Shown here piece after piece: positions 5,164-6,692 of a DNA stretch of 6,692 nt (the first letter of the stretch is position 1; each line of letters opens with the position of its first letter). Source of the stretch: an uncultured Allobaculum sp. GTDB lineage: Bacteria; Bacillota_I; Bacilli_A; Erysipelotrichales; Erysipelotrichaceae. Location: contig CAOKFJ010000104.1 in assembly GCA_948467695.1 (NCBI GenBank), positions 1-6,692 of the forward strand, read 5' to 3'. The position numbers and the translations under genes were made by a program. The notes beneath the pieces were generated by a model. That model searched no databases, had not been told where the DNA came from, and worked only from the letters and a program-made list of their open reading frames with translations.

Positions 5164-6692
5164 ACAGTTCCTCCATTTTGATGATTGAATCCGCAAACGA
5201 AAGAGAGCCTTTGCGGTGGCTGACAAGAATGACGGTTTTGTCTTTCGCTTCTGTGTGAAGCGCGCGAAGGATTGCGCCTTTATTGAGAGAGTCGAGGTTG
5301 CTGGTGGGCTCATCGAGAAGCATCATCGGCGCATTGTGCAGAAAGGCGCGCGCAAGACCGAGTCGCTGTCTTTCTCCAGAAGAAAGCAGGCTTGCCTGCG
5401 CTCCGATCCGGGTATCCAGTCCATCAGGCAGCGAGTCGACCCATTCAAGCAGATTCGCTTTGCGCAGGGCATCACGAATCTGTGTCTCATCGGCATGCGG
5501 GCACACCATCAGCAGGTTGTCGCGAATGGTACCGGAAAAGAGCACGGTGTCCTGCAGCACAGCGGACTGGCTGTTTTGAAGATGCGCGGATTCCATAAGA
5601 CTCAGATTCTGTCCCTGCATGATGACTTCGCCGCGATCGGGATCAAAGAAACGCATCAGAAGACGAAGGAGCGTTGATTTTCCGCAGCCGCTTTTTCCTT
5701 CGATGCCGGTGATTTTTCCAGATTGAAAAGAGAGGCTGAGATTGGAAAGAACATTGTGACTGCCATAGCCGAAAGAGAGATTTTTTGTTTCCATTTCATT
5801 TGCTTCGGTGCGCTCTGGGCACAGACCGTTTTCGACAGGGTCAACGAGCGGTTTTTCATCGAGCAAAGCAAGGACACGGCGCGCGGCGCCCTGTGTCTGG
5901 GCAAGTCCGGTCGAAAGATTGGCAAGCGCGATGAATGGTCCGAATGTAGACGCCTGCATGACAACTGCGCCAAGGGCAAACTGAGAAGAGAGTCTGCCCA
6001 TATGCGAAAGCGCAATGACAAGAACAGCCATGCCAAGCGTGCAGAGCGTGACAATTGCGGTTGTGGCCTGACTGACGCGAATTGTCTGTTTCTGAAGGGC
6101 TTCTTCCTGGTCGAGAAGAGCGTCGGTTTTTTCGTTCATCAATGCCTTGCGGATATCTTTGCGATCGTACTGCAGGATCTCTTCAATGCCGTTTACATTT
6201 TCAAGAACGACAGAATTCAGATCGCCGTGCGCTTTGCGGCGAAGACTCCCGGCTGCATCCGCTTTTGAAGAAAAGAGAAGGGGGACAAGAATGCCGACGC
6301 ACAGGTAGGAGAACAGCAGAAACAGACCGATGGATGCATGCATGCTCATGCCGATGGCGATGTAAATGATGGCGCTGCATAAAGCGATGCAGATCGGCGA
6401 GATGGTGTGCGCATAGAAGACTTCGAGAAGTTCCACATCGCTGGTGATCAGCGCGATCAGATCGCCTTTGGATTTGCCATCAAGCTTTGCCGGTCCCAGT
6501 TCGCGAAGCATTTTGAAGACTTTATCGCGTATTTTTGCAAGCAGGCGAAAGGCGATGTAGTGGTTGCATGCCTGTTCGAGATAGCGAAGCAGTCCGCGAA
6601 GAAGCGCAAATGCGCCCATGATCAAAGCGGCGTTTTGGAAAGAAAGATAGATCGCCGATCCGCGATGAGAAAGAGCGCTCAGCGCAGCGGTG
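5147..6692 (-). CDS. cydC: CydC-like ABC exporter, fused permease and ATPase (5' end beyond window)
   Basis: 514 residues are visible; the frame is open to the window edge, so about 60 N-terminal residues are probably missing (CydC is near 570). The permease half (to about visible residue 265) carries the CydC-like RGLLRYLEQACNHYIAFRLL, then KGDLIALITSDVELLEVFY, and hydrophobic spans. The ATPase half has Walker A GKSGCGKST (332-340), a Q-loop glutamine (380), signature LSSGERQR (436-443), Walker B MMLLDEP (456-462, E461) and the switch histidine in LVSHR (H492), so it looks active. CydDC is a heterodimeric inner-membrane exporter of cysteine and glutathione needed for cytochrome bd assembly in E. 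coli; a cydD partner may lie upstream, outside the window. The 3' end overlaps the YgbA-DUF454 start. A TTG at 6623-6625 is an internal leucine, not the start. A general CydC-like exporter with another substrate remains possible. Confidence 0.82.
   Translation of the reverse strand, partial: TAALSALSHRGSAIYLSFQNAALIMGAFALLRGLLRYLEQACNHYIAFRLLAKIRDKVFKMLRELGPAKLDGKSKGDLIALITSDVELLEVFYAHTISPICIALCSAIIYIAIGMSMHASIGLFLLFSYLCVGILVPLLFSSKADAAGSLRRKAHGDLNSVVLENVNGIEEILQYDRKDIRKALMNEKTDALLDQEEALQKQTIRVSQATTAIVTLCTLGMAVLVIALSHMGRLSSQFALGAVVMQASTFGPFIALANLSTGLAQTQGAARRVLALLDEKPLVDPVENGLCPERTEANEMETKNLSFGYGSHNVLSNLSLSFQSGKITGIEGKSGCGKSTLLRLLMRFFDPDRGEVIMQGQNLSLMESAHLQNSQSAVLQDTVLFSGTIRDNLLMVCPHADETQIRDALRKANLLEWVDSLPDGLDTRIGAQASLLSSGERQRLGLARAFLHNAPMMLLDEPTSNLDSLNKGAILRALHTEAKDKTVILVSHRKGSLSFADSIIKMEELYAPGT

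Noticed and set aside
4270..5181. A 303-codon plus-strand open frame across the terminator and YgbA-DUF454 gene
   Set aside because: It is the antisense shadow of the YgbA-DUF454 gene and crosses a strong terminator; its sequence is low-complexity in charged residues.
5164..5313. N-terminal extension of 50 residues for the YgbA-DUF454 protein
   Set aside because: It lies within the CydC-like gene in another frame, lacks family similarity and the GGAGG site points to ATG 5163.
1..6692. CRISPR array, tRNA, rRNA or insertion sequence
   Set aside because: No regularly spaced repeats, cloverleaf sequence, rRNA signature, transposase motif or terminal inverted repeats were seen on either strand.

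Overview
The window looks like a chromosomal segment of a moderate-GC member of the Bacillota (Firmicutes), possibly Erysipelotrichia-like. The phylum call rests on a low-GC Gram-positive style IF-1 and RNA polymerase alpha C-terminal domain, strong Shine-Dalgarno sites (AGGAGG, AAGGAGG, GGAGG) and compact hairpin-plus-T-run terminators. The class is only a guess.

Left part (1-1678, plus strand): the last 50 codons of an MreB/Mbl-type actin homologue, a spacer with an imperfect hairpin, then a promoter (TTGCAA-N17-TATATT) driving infA (IF-1) and rpoA (RNA polymerase alpha), closed by a terminator. The order infA-rpoA is unusual: rpmJ, rpsM and rpsK, which normally lie between them, and rplQ, which normally follows, are absent. 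The alpha N-terminal domain departs from several family-conserved motifs, while its C-terminal domain and IF-1 are canonical.

Middle part (1679-3786, plus strand): a two-gene, visibly more AT-rich cassette encoding an SMC/ABC-like AAA ATPase (AAA_15/AAA_21 type) and an overlapping RloB-family protein. This is the layout of RloA-RloB/AbiL-type anti-phage modules. It has its own -10 element, a perfect 12-bp palindrome where the -35 should be, and its own terminator. That terminator matches the rpoA terminator at 23 of 28 positions, so the cassette lies between two near-identical terminators.

Spacer and small gene (3787-4416): about 335 bp without a convincing gene, carrying a good promoter (TTGATC-N17-TATCAT) and a leader with competing hairpins. 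A 74-residue acidic protein of unknown function follows, ended by a long, probably bidirectional terminator shared with the convergent genes on the right.

Right part (4465-6692, minus strand): a CydC-like ABC exporter (its start lies beyond the window) overlaps by 17 nt a 224-residue protein that joins a YgbA-like (nitrous oxide-stimulated promoter family) domain to a DUF454/YbaN membrane domain. Known roles of CydDC in thiol export and of YgbA in nitrosative-stress recovery suggest, by inference, a redox or NO-stress operon.
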